Shown: positions 52,268 through 61,449 of the stretch, piece by piece
Numbering within the stretch: the stretch's first letter is position 1
Layout: each line of letters begins with the position of its first letter
Assembly (NCBI GenBank): GCA_003225315.1
Contig: QHZD01000028.1
Span: forward strand, 62,001 to 126,000
Length of the DNA: 64,000 nucleotides
Source: Acidobacteriota bacterium
GTDB taxonomy: Bacteria > Acidobacteriota > Terriglobia > Acidiferrales > UBA7541
Direction: 5' to 3'
Notes under the pieces: model-generated
What the model saw: only the letters and a program-made list of their open reading frames with translations
Databases searched by the model: none
Told to the model about the DNA's origin: nothing
Translations under genes and position numbers: made by a program

Positions 52268-53958
52268 ATCACTATCAGTGCGTTGCTGCTGATGTACTTT
52301 TCGGAAAAAACGTAAAACTCTCCGAGTTTATTAACCTGTATGGCTGCGAAATCGGAGACGAAACCAAGATCGGCGCATTCGTGGAGGTCCAGAAAAATGC
52401 CCGGATTGGCCGCCGCTGCAAGATCTCAAGCCATAGCTTTATCTGCGAAGGTGTGACGATTGAAGATAACGTCTTTGTCGGTCATGGAGTTACATTCATC
52501 AACGATTCGTATCCTCGCGCTACGGCACCCGAAGGAGGCCTTCAAACTGAGAAGGACTGGAGAATCGAGACAACCTTGGTGAAGCGGGGTGCTTCGATTG
52601 GCTCTGGAGCGACGATTCTGTCCAAGGTTGTTATCGGCGAGAATGCGATCGTCGGTGCAGGAAGCGTTGTAACTCGGGATGTGCCTCCAAATGTCATTGC
52701 TGCCGGAAATCCAGCGAAAGTTTTGCGCGCGATCCCTCGCCAAGATAACCGCTCGAATCGAAACGGACATATTCCCTTCTTGGATCTTGTAACGCCTCAC
52801 CAGGAGCTTGAAGAGGAGCTTGTCTCTGTTTTCCGTTCTGCGTTGCGTTCAGCCAGCTTTGTGGGAGGCTCAATGGTCGAGGAATTCGAACATGATTTCG
52901 CTCGTTTTTGCGACTCACAGTTTTGCATCGGTGTGGGTAGCGGAACCGACGCTCTTCGGTTTGCCCTGATCGCTGCCGGCATCCAGTCCGGAGATATTGT
53001 CCTTACGGTTCCTTTAACGTTCATCGCCACAACCGAAGCGATTTCGCAGGCGGGCGGACGCCCCGACTTTGTGGATATCGACCCTCGCAGCTACACAATG
53101 GATCCGCAGAAACTGTTGCACTATGCGGAGACGCAGTGCGTGGTTGACGCGGGCACGGGCCGATTGGTCCATAGAGTTTCTCGTAAGCCGGTTACGGCAG
53201 TCATCCCCGTGCACCTCTACGGCCGGCCCGTCGACATGGACCCCATCCTGGAAATTGCTACGCGATTCAACCTCATGGTCATTGAGGACGCATGCCAGGC
53301 ACATGGAGCGGAATATTTTTCAAAGAAAGAATGGCGTTGGAAGAAAGTCGGTTCGATGGGACGAGCCGCCGCTTTCAGTTTTTACCCAGGCAAGAACCTC
53401 GGAGCCTGTGGCGAAGCAGGTGCTGTTACCACGGATGACGAAGACGTTGCTCGGAAAATCCGCATGCTCAGGGACCATGGCCAATTGCGCAAGTATTATC
53501 ACGAGATGGAAGGATACAACGGCAGGCTCGACGCGTTGCAGGCGGCTATTCTCCATGCAAAGCTGCGCCGCCTTTCTGAATGGAACGAGGGACGGCGCGA
53601 AGCTGCCGCGCGCTATCGTGAGCTTTTTGATTCTGCCTCCGCCGCCCTTAAGGTACCCGAGGATCCCGATTGGGTCCGGTCCGTCTATCACCTTTATGTT
53701 GTTCGCGCGCTGGATAGGGATGGGCTTCAAAAACATTTAGCCGAAGCGGGCATTAGCACTGGCATCCACTATCCTATTCCGCTTCATCTGCAAAAAGCCT
53801 ACGAGTCTCTCGGCTATAAGAAAGGAGACTTCCCTGCTTCGGAGGAAGCAGCATCGGAAATTCTTTCTCTGCCATTGTTCCCGGGGATTTCCTTAGCCGA
53901 GCAGCAACGAGTCACGGAAGCCATATCGGAATTTGCTCCTGTTCAAACTGCCCAGTGA
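52264..53958 (+). CDS. Fusion of a WlbB-type N-acetyltransferase and a WlbC-type aminotransferase
   Basis: A 564-residue two-domain protein. Residues 1-160 form a left-handed beta-helix acetyltransferase: GDETKIGAFVEVQKNARIGRRCKISSHSF, VTIEDNVFVGHGVTF and GATILSKVVIGENAIVGAGSVVTRDVPPN. Residues about 170-560 are a DegT/DnrJ/EryC1 aminotransferase with the PLP Lys at 377 in FSFYPGKNLGACGEAG and the helix signature GVGSGTDALRFAL, IEDACQAHG. In known pathways these are separate enzymes, so this fusion may pass the amino-sugar directly from transamination to acetylation. The ATG overlaps the previous gene's stop (ATGA). Confidence 0.92.
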   Translation: MNHYQCVAADVLFGKNVKLSEFINLYGCEIGDETKIGAFVEVQKNARIGRRCKISSHSFICEGVTIEDNVFVGHGVTFINDSYPRATAPEGGLQTEKDWRIETTLVKRGASIGSGATILSKVVIGENAIVGAGSVVTRDVPPNVIAAGNPAKVLRAIPRQDNRSNRNGHIPFLDLVTPHQELEEELVSVFRSALRSASFVGGSMVEEFEHDFARFCDSQFCIGVGSGTDALRFALIAAGIQSGDIVLTVPLTFIATTEAISQAGGRPDFVDIDPRSYTMDPQKLLHYAETQCVVDAGTGRLVHRVSRKPVTAVIPVHLYGRPVDMDPILEIATRFNLMVIEDACQAHGAEYFSKKEWRWKKVGSMGRAAAFSFYPGKNLGACGEAGAVTTDDEDVARKIRMLRDHGQLRKYYHEMEGYNGRLDALQAAILHAKLRRLSEWNEGRREAAARYRELFDSASAALKVPEDPDWVRSVYHLYVVRALDRDGLQKHLAEAGISTGIHYPIPLHLQKAYESLGYKKGDFPASEEAASEILSLPLFPGISLAEQQRVTEAISEFAPVQTAQ

Positions 53959-53968
53959 GGTCTTCCAG

Positions 53969-55105
53969 ATGCAGACGACCATAACAAATCATACAAGCAC
54001 TTTGTCAGAGCCTTTCATCCTTCGGCCAGAACCATCCATAGGCACTCTCAGTGGCCGCAAGATATGGATCGATCTTGAAAATTCTCCGCACGTGCCGTTT
54101 TTCCGCCCGATTATCGAGGAGCTCGGAAAACTCGGCCTGCAAGTGTTTGTAACTGCTCGTGACTGCGCTCAGACCCGCGAACTCGCGGACTATTTTGGAC
54201 TCTCGTACAAGCTATTTGGACGACACAGCGGAAAGAACAAGGTGGCAAAGGCCGTGAGATTGGGCGTCCGGATGTGTCAATTGACACCTACGATCAGGAG
54301 TGAGAAGCCGGCCCTGGCACTCTCCCATGGGTCGCGGTCTTCGACGTTTCTCGCCTCAATCTTGCGTATTCCGTCGATCACGATCTTCGACTATGAGTAC
54401 GTGAACCAGATTACTCTCCCATCCCTGAACTGGGTGATGGTTCCGGAAGTTCTTCCGGACGAATCTGTTCACTTTAGAAGAGACAGGATACTCAAGTATC
54501 CCGGCATCAAGGAAGATGTTTACGTTCCGTTTTTCAGGCCCGATCCGTCCGCGATGGGCCAACTCGGAATCAACGGCAAGGATATCGTGGTCACTGTGCG
54601 GCCACCGGCAACCAACGCTCACTATCACAATCCAGAGAGCGAGCACTTGCTGGTTGCGGCAATCGAGTTCATCGCTCGAAATCCAGCCGTCAAGATTATC
54701 TTGCTGCCGCGCTATCCGGAACAAGCGCGTGCTCTGAGAAAGGCCTGGTCCGAGCTCTTCGGTAACGGCCGTATGTTGATTCCTGAACACGTCGTCGACG
54801 GACTCAACCTAATCTGGTATTCCGACCTCGTCATCAGTGGTGGCGGCACTATGAACCGCGAGGCAGCAGCATTGAATGTTCCAGTCTACAGCATCTTTCG
54901 AGGAAAAATAGGAGCTGTTGACCGTTATTTGTCCGGCTGCGGACGCCTCGTTTTATTGGAAAACACCGAGGACGTGCCAAAGCGAGTGATGATTACTCGG
55001 CGAACCCGTCCAGCCAACCCCAACTCTGGGACTACCATTACCCTGCAAGCAATTGTCAGCCACGTCTTAAAAGTGTTAGAGCTTACTGCCGGACTGGTTA
55101 ACTAA
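53969..55105 (+). CDS. DUF354-type glycosyltransferase-like protein
   Basis: A 378-residue protein of the DUF354 family, which has a GT-B (MurG-like) fold. KIWIDLENSPHVPFFRPIIEELGKLG is the family opening, followed by GLSYKLFGRHS, ALSHGSRSSTFLASILRIPSI and the C-terminal donor loop SDLVISGGGTMNREAAALNVP. It is likely a glycosyltransferase for the exopolysaccharide repeat. I start at ATG 53969 with GAGG eight bases ahead, just after the aminotransferase gene. Confidence 0.87.
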   Translation: MQTTITNHTSTLSEPFILRPEPSIGTLSGRKIWIDLENSPHVPFFRPIIEELGKLGLQVFVTARDCAQTRELADYFGLSYKLFGRHSGKNKVAKAVRLGVRMCQLTPTIRSEKPALALSHGSRSSTFLASILRIPSITIFDYEYVNQITLPSLNWVMVPEVLPDESVHFRRDRILKYPGIKEDVYVPFFRPDPSAMGQLGINGKDIVVTVRPPATNAHYHNPESEHLLVAAIEFIARNPAVKIILLPRYPEQARALRKAWSELFGNGRMLIPEHVVDGLNLIWYSDLVISGGGTMNREAAALNVPVYSIFRGKIGAVDRYLSGCGRLVLLENTEDVPKRVMITRRTRPANPNSGTTITLQAIVSHVLKVLELTAGLVN

Positions 55106-55185
55106 ACGGCGAGATGCGATTCAGATTTTCATCGGCATTTTTTATAAACAAGGTTCTCGTTGCCCTATGACTGAGAGACTGATTC

Positions 55186-56433
55186 ATGGCTGAGAATCAT
55201 TCGCGTGTCATGGACGACGATGAGGCCAAGACAGCGGTCCGGAAGCTTCTTGCCTACTGTCAGATCAACGATTGGGCTGGTTACGACCCTTACGATGCGC
55301 TAAACAGTAGGATTCTCACTGCAGTGCCTTTCCTGAGGACCAAACTTCCTCGGCTTGTATTCACCCAAGCCTTGAAGCGGAGTCCAGTTAACATCCGTCC
55401 GTTGTTGCTTATTAAGAAGACGCAGAACCCAAAAGCGATCGGCCTCTTTCTCTCGGCGTTGCTAAACCTTTCAAAGGTTGGACTGATTGACCAGGAAAGT
55501 CTCATCGAGAAGATGATCGAGCGGCTCATTGCCATTCGGTCGCAAGGCCTTCCCTACTGGTGCTGGGGGTACAGTTTTCCGTGGCAGACGCGCACGATCA
55601 TAGTGCCGGCTGGGGCGCCTAACCTGGTCTGCACCTGCTTCGTCGCCAGCGCGCTTTTGGATGCTTATGAGCAGCGCGGCGATGCGCGCTGTTTGAGTAT
55701 GGCGATGAGCGCCGCGGACTACGTCCTCGGCGAGCTTTACTGGGCTGAGGGCGATACTGTCGCAGGATTCAGCTATCCCTTGCGCTCCTTGCGGGTTCAA
55801 GTTCACAACGCCAACTTCCTGGGCGCCGCTCTTCTTTGCCGAGTGTACAAACATACGCGAGAGGAAAGATTCCTGGAGCCCGCCCTCAGGGTTGCACGCT
55901 ATTCAGCATCAAGGCAGCGTGCAGACGGCTCGTGGGATTATGGCGAGGCAACTCCACAACGATGGATCGACAACTTTCACACTGGCTTCAACCTCTGCGC
56001 ACTGAACTCCATTTCTCGGGATGTCGAGACGCCAGAATTCGAGTCTCACATTCGGCGCGGCTTCGATTTCTACCGCGCCCACTTTTTCTGTGCGGACGGG
56101 TCAGTCCGATATTTTCACAACCGTAAGTATCCTGTGGACATCCACTGCGTGGCCCAGAGCATTATCACGCTCATGACACTTAGAGATCTTGACCCTGAAA
56201 GCATTGCCACGGCTCGTTCGGTGCTTCGGTGGGCCATGAATCATATGTGGGACGAGCGTGGTTTCTTCTACTATCGGATCCTTCGTTCTTGCACCATCCG
56301 CACTTCATATATGCGCTGGTCACAGGCGTGGATGCTTCTCGCGATGTCCACACTGCAATTCGAATCAGGTGTTGAGGCGGAGAACAGGCACCCGAAAATG
56401 TCAGAAGCTTTCGCTAGGGCCTATAATCATTAA
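55186..56433 (+). CDS. Alpha/alpha-toroid protein of polysaccharide loci
   Basis: A 415-residue soluble protein made of repeating helix pairs: LVCTCFVASALLDAYEQRGDARCLSMAMSAADYVL, LGAALLCRVYKHTREERFLEPALRVARYS, and a conserved SWDYGEATPQRWIDNFHTGFNLCAL that looks like the substrate rim of a six-hairpin glycosidase. No catalytic pair is certain. Similar genes stand in many exopolysaccharide clusters, sometimes under wrong names. The mature fold may act on a polymer end. Start ATG at 55186 (MAENHSRVMDDDE). Confidence 0.7.
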   Translation: MAENHSRVMDDDEAKTAVRKLLAYCQINDWAGYDPYDALNSRILTAVPFLRTKLPRLVFTQALKRSPVNIRPLLLIKKTQNPKAIGLFLSALLNLSKVGLIDQESLIEKMIERLIAIRSQGLPYWCWGYSFPWQTRTIIVPAGAPNLVCTCFVASALLDAYEQRGDARCLSMAMSAADYVLGELYWAEGDTVAGFSYPLRSLRVQVHNANFLGAALLCRVYKHTREERFLEPALRVARYSASRQRADGSWDYGEATPQRWIDNFHTGFNLCALNSISRDVETPEFESHIRRGFDFYRAHFFCADGSVRYFHNRKYPVDIHCVAQSIITLMTLRDLDPESIATARSVLRWAMNHMWDERGFFYYRILRSCTIRTSYMRWSQAWMLLAMSTLQFESGVEAENRHPKMSEAFARAYNH

Positions 56434-56484
56434 ATGGATGCTTTGATTGCCCCAGCTCAGCAGTAGTCTCTCGAGACGCCTTCC

Positions 56485-57552
56485 ATGATTGAATTCATTT
56501 TCACCCTAGACTATGAGATTTACGGTGATGGGAGCGGGACGCTTAGAGAATTGGTATATGAGCCCACCGAACAGCTCCGGACAATTTTTCGAAAGTGGAA
56601 TGCGCAGTTTGTGGCTTTCATCGAAGTTGCGGAGTTGGAGAAGATTGAAGCGCACGAAACAGATGAAGCTATTCCTCTAGTTAAAAAGCAAATACAAGAT
56701 CTATGTCGGGACAATCATGAAATTGCGTTGCACCTGCATCCGCAGTGGTGCAACGCCCGACGCCAGCACGACAAGTGGGTTCTCGATTATGGAGAATATA
56801 ATCTTTGCATTTTGCCTAGAAGGAGGATTTCTGAGATTGTTGATCGCTCTCTCCAGTATTTGCGCAAGATTGTCGGACAACCAGAATTCATCCCGTTGTC
56901 GTTTCGTGCCGGAAATTGGCTGTTTCAACCGACTGGAACTGCGGCAAGCGTGCTAGCGGAAAAAGGGATCCAAATAGATTCTTCGGTTTTCAAAGGAGGA
57001 CTCCAGCACAACCATACGCTGGACTATCGCCGCGCCTCAAGAAATGGCTATTACTGGAAATTTAGCAGTGACGTGAATCTGCCCGATCCACGAGGGCCGT
57101 GGATGGAGGTGCCGATCTACACCGAAATGGTTCCGTTCTGGAGGATGCCGACCACGAAGCGCATGGGATTTGCTCGTGGGTTTGGGATCCATGGTCAAGG
57201 CTTCAGGCAGAAATTGAATAGCGGCCGTGATTTGTTACGTTTTTCATATCCCATGAAGCTTGATTTTTGTCGCATGAATCTTAGAGAGCTAACAGCAATA
57301 ATGAACCGGGTTATCCAGAACGATCGACAAGACCCCTCGTCGTACAAGCCAATAGTCGCGATTGGACACACGAAAGATCTGACCGACCCACGAACGGTCG
57401 ACAATTTCCTTGCGTTTTTGCGAACAAATGGCATAACGATCTCGACGTTCGCGATTATTTACTCAAAACTGTTAAACGAAATGAGCCAGGCCCCCTGTAT
57501 TACGGGCGGTTGTGAGACGCAAAGCAATCTCGTGCCCGTACTCAAAGGATAA
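56485..57552 (+). CDS. Polysaccharide deacetylase-like protein
   Basis: A 355-residue protein with a (beta/alpha)-barrel of the NodB/carbohydrate esterase-4 type. The first metal Asp is in FTLDYEIYGDG, the His pair is in HEIALHLHPQWC, and a C-terminal His is in IAIGHTKDLTDP. There is no signal peptide, so it would act on a lipid-linked intermediate or nucleotide sugar at the cytoplasmic face, or it is exported otherwise. It likely removes acetyl groups from the amino-sugars. It lies 50 bases after the toroid gene. Confidence 0.8.
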   Translation: MIEFIFTLDYEIYGDGSGTLRELVYEPTEQLRTIFRKWNAQFVAFIEVAELEKIEAHETDEAIPLVKKQIQDLCRDNHEIALHLHPQWCNARRQHDKWVLDYGEYNLCILPRRRISEIVDRSLQYLRKIVGQPEFIPLSFRAGNWLFQPTGTAASVLAEKGIQIDSSVFKGGLQHNHTLDYRRASRNGYYWKFSSDVNLPDPRGPWMEVPIYTEMVPFWRMPTTKRMGFARGFGIHGQGFRQKLNSGRDLLRFSYPMKLDFCRMNLRELTAIMNRVIQNDRQDPSSYKPIVAIGHTKDLTDPRTVDNFLAFLRTNGITISTFAIIYSKLLNEMSQAPCITGGCETQSNLVPVLKG

Positions 57553-57557
57553 TTCCG

Positions 57558-58538
57558 ATGACCGCTTTGGCGACGAGTAGTCACACAACAGCATCGGGAC
57601 CTGAACGTGCGAACAGTTTACGGTACGTGTTAATAACCCCTGCCCGAAACGAGGCTGCTTTCATTGAGCAGACGATGCAGGCGGTCGTTCGGCAAACAGT
57701 GCGCCCGACCAGATGGGTAATCGTAAGTGATGGCTCAACCGACGATACGGATCGAATCGTAAATAACTACGTTGCGAAACACAATTGGATCGAACTGCTG
57801 CGGATGCCCGAGCGGCAAGAGCGTCACTTCGCGGGCAAAGTTCATGCTTTCAACACAGGGTACGCCAAGCTTAAGGACCTTGAGTTCGACGTAATTGGCA
57901 ACTTGGACGCGGATATCACTTTCGATGAAGACTACTTCGGTTTTATTTTGAGTAAATTCGCTGAGAACCTCCGCCTGGGTGTAGCGGGGACGTCATTTCA
58001 CGAGGAATCCCGCCATTATGACTATCGCTTCACCAGCATCGAGCATGTCTCTGGGGCCTGCCAATTATTCCGCAGCGAATGCTTCGAAGAAATCGGCGGC
58101 TACACACCTATCAAAATTGGCGGAATCGACTTGGTCGCGGTGATTAGTGCCCGAATGAAGGGATGGCAGACGAAGTCGTTTCTTGAAAAGAGCTGCGTTC
58201 ATCACCGCAGCATGGGAACGGCAAAACAAAGCAGACTCATGGTCGCTTATAGAGGTGGCAAAGGCGATTACATGCTCGGTGGACACCCTTTGTGGGAGTT
58301 TGTGCGGTGCATCTATCAGATGACGCAACGGCCTTTTCTCCTAGGTGGCGGACTTCGCCTTGCGGGATTCTTTTGGGCAATGTTGAGCCGCCTCGACAAA
58401 GTAGTCCCTGACGATTTCGTGCGGTTCCGAAGGGGTGAGCAGATGCTCAGGCTACGCAGTTTCATTGACAAGCTTACTAGGTTGAACGTTCGAGCCGGTG
58501 ACCGCGACAAGGCTGCTCTTTCGATGCCGCGCTCCTAG
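57558..58538 (+). CDS. Family 2 glycosyltransferase
   Basis: A 326-residue GT-A enzyme. The N-terminal strand is LRYVLITPARNEAAFIEQTM, the nucleotide signature is VSDGSTDDTDRIV, and the metal site is NLDADITFDEDY (DxD). The C-terminal half has helices that likely meet the membrane (LLGGGLRLAGFFWAML). It starts six bases after the deacetylase gene and probably adds one sugar of the repeat unit. Confidence 0.9.
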   Translation: MTALATSSHTTASGPERANSLRYVLITPARNEAAFIEQTMQAVVRQTVRPTRWVIVSDGSTDDTDRIVNNYVAKHNWIELLRMPERQERHFAGKVHAFNTGYAKLKDLEFDVIGNLDADITFDEDYFGFILSKFAENLRLGVAGTSFHEESRHYDYRFTSIEHVSGACQLFRSECFEEIGGYTPIKIGGIDLVAVISARMKGWQTKSFLEKSCVHHRSMGTAKQSRLMVAYRGGKGDYMLGGHPLWEFVRCIYQMTQRPFLLGGGLRLAGFFWAMLSRLDKVVPDDFVRFRRGEQMLRLRSFIDKLTRLNVRAGDRDKAALSMPRS

Positions 58539-58583
58539 AGCGCTCCGCTGTTTTTCAAGAACCGGTTTACTCCGACAAGTTCT

Positions 58584-59171
58584 ATGTTGGCACTTCTGAA
58601 ACATACGATTACAAAGAACCTGCAGAGAATATTCTGGATCTATTGGACCGATAACTTTGTTATCGAGAGTGTCTCGGGAATGAAAGAGATTGAGCCTGCC
58701 ATCCCATGCACTCTTTTACCGATAACGTTAAACAACTACTTTCGCGTGAAAGACTTTCGAGAGGAGAGCCGAGTTCTGGAATATCGGGAAAAGCTAACTC
58801 GAAAGGAGCTAGGTTTTTTTTGTCAGTCCAATGGAAGGATGGTAGGTAGCATATGGGCGACCATGAACGATACGGACCAGCCGATCGTTGCACGGATGTA
58901 TATGCGACTCCTGCCCAAAGAGGCGTTGATTCACGATATCGTGACGGGACCGCAGTTTCGTGGAATGGGTGTCGGTCCGTTCATGGTGGAAAAAACAGCC
59001 TTACAATTGTTAACCGTCATCGGAGTAACTCGTATCATCGTGGACGTGAACGTGAGGAATCGCCCCTCGTTGCGTATGATGGGAAAAATGGGACTAGAGA
59101 TGAAAGAGCGAATGCTTTATGTTTCTGCGCTCGGCCGACTAGTACTGCAAAAACCCATAAGATCCGCATAG
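58584..59171 (+). CDS. GNAT family acetyltransferase
   Basis: A 195-residue GNAT. The acetyl-CoA loop is IVTGPQFRGMGVGPFMVEKTALQL (Q/RxxGxG/A), preceded by the strand ALIHDIV and followed by VTRIIVDVNVRNRPSLRMMGKMGLEM. The N-terminal 50 residues are less conserved. It probably acetylates an amino-sugar or a surface protein in this locus. Confidence 0.82.
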   Translation: MLALLKHTITKNLQRIFWIYWTDNFVIESVSGMKEIEPAIPCTLLPITLNNYFRVKDFREESRVLEYREKLTRKELGFFCQSNGRMVGSIWATMNDTDQPIVARMYMRLLPKEALIHDIVTGPQFRGMGVGPFMVEKTALQLLTVIGVTRIIVDVNVRNRPSLRMMGKMGLEMKERMLYVSALGRLVLQKPIRSA

Positions 59172-59286
59172 AATCATCGCGCGTTCACTTTTCTTATCAA
59201 CCGACGTTGACAGGTGCTGGACGGACACTTCTGAGTATTGTCCACCGTCCATAGAAGTTGGGGAGCAAGAGGACAAGGAAAAGAAA

Positions 59287-60291
59287 GTGCAGATTCTAAC
59301 AGTCACGCCGACCGAGATAAATTGGCATTCGGGGTTACCTGTTTTTGCCTCAGAGCCATTTCTGAAGTCCGTAAGTGACGAGTACGGATGGCTTGGTGGC
59401 CACGATAGCTCAGGTCAACTTCGGTGTGTGCTCCCTTACACGGTTATTCGAAAGCCTGGCTTCCATATCATTCGCTTCCGGACCGAGACGATTCCGCTAG
59501 CAGACCTCGCGGTCGAAGAAGAAATGTTCTTTCTGGACGATGTCGTGAGGTATTTTCGACGCAGCGGCGCCGATATGATTATTCCTGCAACCAATACTGC
59601 GCTTTTCCGGACTTACCCAAATGGCGCTGTTGCAGCTCCGTATGGCACATTCATTAAGAACTTGGACAAAGGTGAAGATATTTTATGGAGTGAATTGCAC
59701 GGCGATTGCCAGCAGAACATCCGTAAGGCGACTAAGGCTGGCTTGCGCATCAGGAGCGGCAAAGAACATCTCGAGACCGCCTATCATCTCATCGCCGATA
59801 CATTGCGCAGGTCCGGTGTCAAGTTTAGGAGTAGTGACGAGTTCGGGAAAATTCTGTTGAGTCTGGGCGATAAAGTCAGAATATTTCTCGTCGAGCAAGG
59901 AGGGATTGTCCAGGCCTGCATGGTCTCTCCTTTCAGCTTGCACAGCGCCTATGACTGGTATAGCGGTACGATTGGAAGACCGTCGAGAGGGGCAATGAAC
60001 TTGCTTCTATGGCAGGCCATGCTGGAGTTTCAGGCGTTGGGCGTCAAACAGTTCAACTTTACGGGTATACGAATCAATCCGGAAAAAGGATCAAAGCAAG
60101 AAGGAATATGGAATTTCAAGATGCGTTTCGGAGGTCGACAAGTTCAGGGCTATATGTGGAAGTACTCTCTTCGGCCCATAAAATTTGCAGCTTACTCCTT
60201 GGCAGTACGCCTGCTCAGAGGAGGCGATATTGTGGACGTCGAACGCCACAAACTTGAGAGAAAGGTTTCTCAAGTTGGAACGTCGTGCTAA
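59287..60291 (+). CDS. FemAB-like GNAT-fold transferase, copy 1
   Basis: A 334-residue protein of the FemAB/exopolysaccharide-linked GNAT type. Two linked GNAT-like halves are seen; ELHGDCQQNIRKATKAGLRIR and LSLGDKVRIFLVEQGGIVQACMV bracket the cofactor cleft, and LLWQAMLEFQALGVKQFNFTG plus NPEKGSKQEGIWNFKMRFGG are the family ending (a folded lid with KxxFG). FemAB enzymes move amino acids from aminoacyl-tRNA or attach acyl groups to cell-wall precursors. A GTG follows AAGGAAAAG. It is one of two such genes here. Confidence 0.85.
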   Translation: MQILTVTPTEINWHSGLPVFASEPFLKSVSDEYGWLGGHDSSGQLRCVLPYTVIRKPGFHIIRFRTETIPLADLAVEEEMFFLDDVVRYFRRSGADMIIPATNTALFRTYPNGAVAAPYGTFIKNLDKGEDILWSELHGDCQQNIRKATKAGLRIRSGKEHLETAYHLIADTLRRSGVKFRSSDEFGKILLSLGDKVRIFLVEQGGIVQACMVSPFSLHSAYDWYSGTIGRPSRGAMNLLLWQAMLEFQALGVKQFNFTGIRINPEKGSKQEGIWNFKMRFGGRQVQGYMWKYSLRPIKFAAYSLAVRLLRGGDIVDVERHKLERKVSQVGTSC

Positions 60292-60333
60292 AAAAAGTCG
60301 CCTATCGGGCACAGCCCAACCTAAAAGCCTAAC

Positions 60334-61374
60334 TTGACGGTATATGCTTTCAATCCGCTAGAAGACCTCCGGTGGGACGAGTTTGTACGAAAGAACCCGC
60401 AGGCTTCCATATACCACACGCGAGGCTGGCTGGAGGCCTTGCACCGAACGTACGCGTACGAACCACTAGTTTTTTCCACTTCGCCTCCGGCCGCTGATTT
60501 GACGAACGGTATCGTCTTTTGCCGCATCAGTAGTTGGCTGACGGGGTGTCGAATGGTTTCATTGCCTTTTGCTGACCACTGTGAACCACTTGTGGAAAGC
60601 GTGGACGATCGAAAAGAGATTATCAGTTCTCTGCTGTGTGCATTCAAAATAGAACGATGGAAATATGTCGAAATCCGGGCGTCGAGCCCAGATCTTGTGA
60701 GTGAAGATGCTGCGGAGAAGAGCCGCTCGTTTTTCTCTCACGTGATGGACCTACGCCCTAGTCTTGATCTCATCTTTCAAGGGTTTAACAAAGATTCGAT
60801 TCAGAGGGCGGTTCGGCGCGCGGAGCGTCAAGAACTCACCTATGAAGAGGGGCGATCCGAGGCTCTTTTGAGAGATTTCTATTACTTAATGTTGAAAACC
60901 CGCCGGCGTCATAGGTTGCCCCCTCAACCGATTGATTGGTTCCGTAATTTGATTTCGAGTCTGGGTAATCGACTGACAATTCGTCTAGCATCAAAGAACG
61001 GAAATCCTGTCGCCAGCATCCTGACACTGAACCATCGAGATGCCGTTGTTTACAAGTATGGTTGCTCTGACCGGAAATTTCACAATTTAGGAGGTGTGTC
61101 CTTTTTGTTCTGGAAGACCATTCAGGAAGCCAAAGCGCTGGGGCTCCGGGAATTTGATTTAGGTCGTTCTGAAATTGAGAACACGGGGTTGATCACTTTC
61201 AAAGATCGATTGGGCGCGAGGCGCTCAACTCTGACTTATTTGAGATTTTCCACTCGGCACTCTCGGCCGACAACTGAAGGCTATCGAATGAAATTGGCCA
61301 AGCGCCTTTTTGCCTGCATGCCCGACGGCCTGCTCGTTGCAACGGGAAGGATGTTATATCGCCACGTCGGCTGA
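60334..61374 (+). CDS. FemAB-like GNAT-fold transferase, copy 2
   Basis: A 346-residue paralogue of the previous gene with the same layout: WDEFVRKNPQASIYHTRGWLEAL opening, FNKDSIQRAVRRAERQELTYEEG in the middle, and LLFWKTIQEAKALGLREFDLGRSEIENTGLITFKDRLGARRS at the end. The TTG start is at 60334. The two copies differ much in sequence, so they may act on different acceptors or donors. Confidence 0.83.
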   Translation: MTVYAFNPLEDLRWDEFVRKNPQASIYHTRGWLEALHRTYAYEPLVFSTSPPAADLTNGIVFCRISSWLTGCRMVSLPFADHCEPLVESVDDRKEIISSLLCAFKIERWKYVEIRASSPDLVSEDAAEKSRSFFSHVMDLRPSLDLIFQGFNKDSIQRAVRRAERQELTYEEGRSEALLRDFYYLMLKTRRRHRLPPQPIDWFRNLISSLGNRLTIRLASKNGNPVASILTLNHRDAVVYKYGCSDRKFHNLGGVSFLFWKTIQEAKALGLREFDLGRSEIENTGLITFKDRLGARRSTLTYLRFSTRHSRPTTEGYRMKLAKRLFACMPDGLLVATGRMLYRHVG

Positions 61375-61449
61375 ATCCTGCTGCAGGCGCATTATCGAAG
61401 CGCGCCAGTCTAAATGGCAGACTGAAGAGCGCGAATCCAAGGGGAAGTC

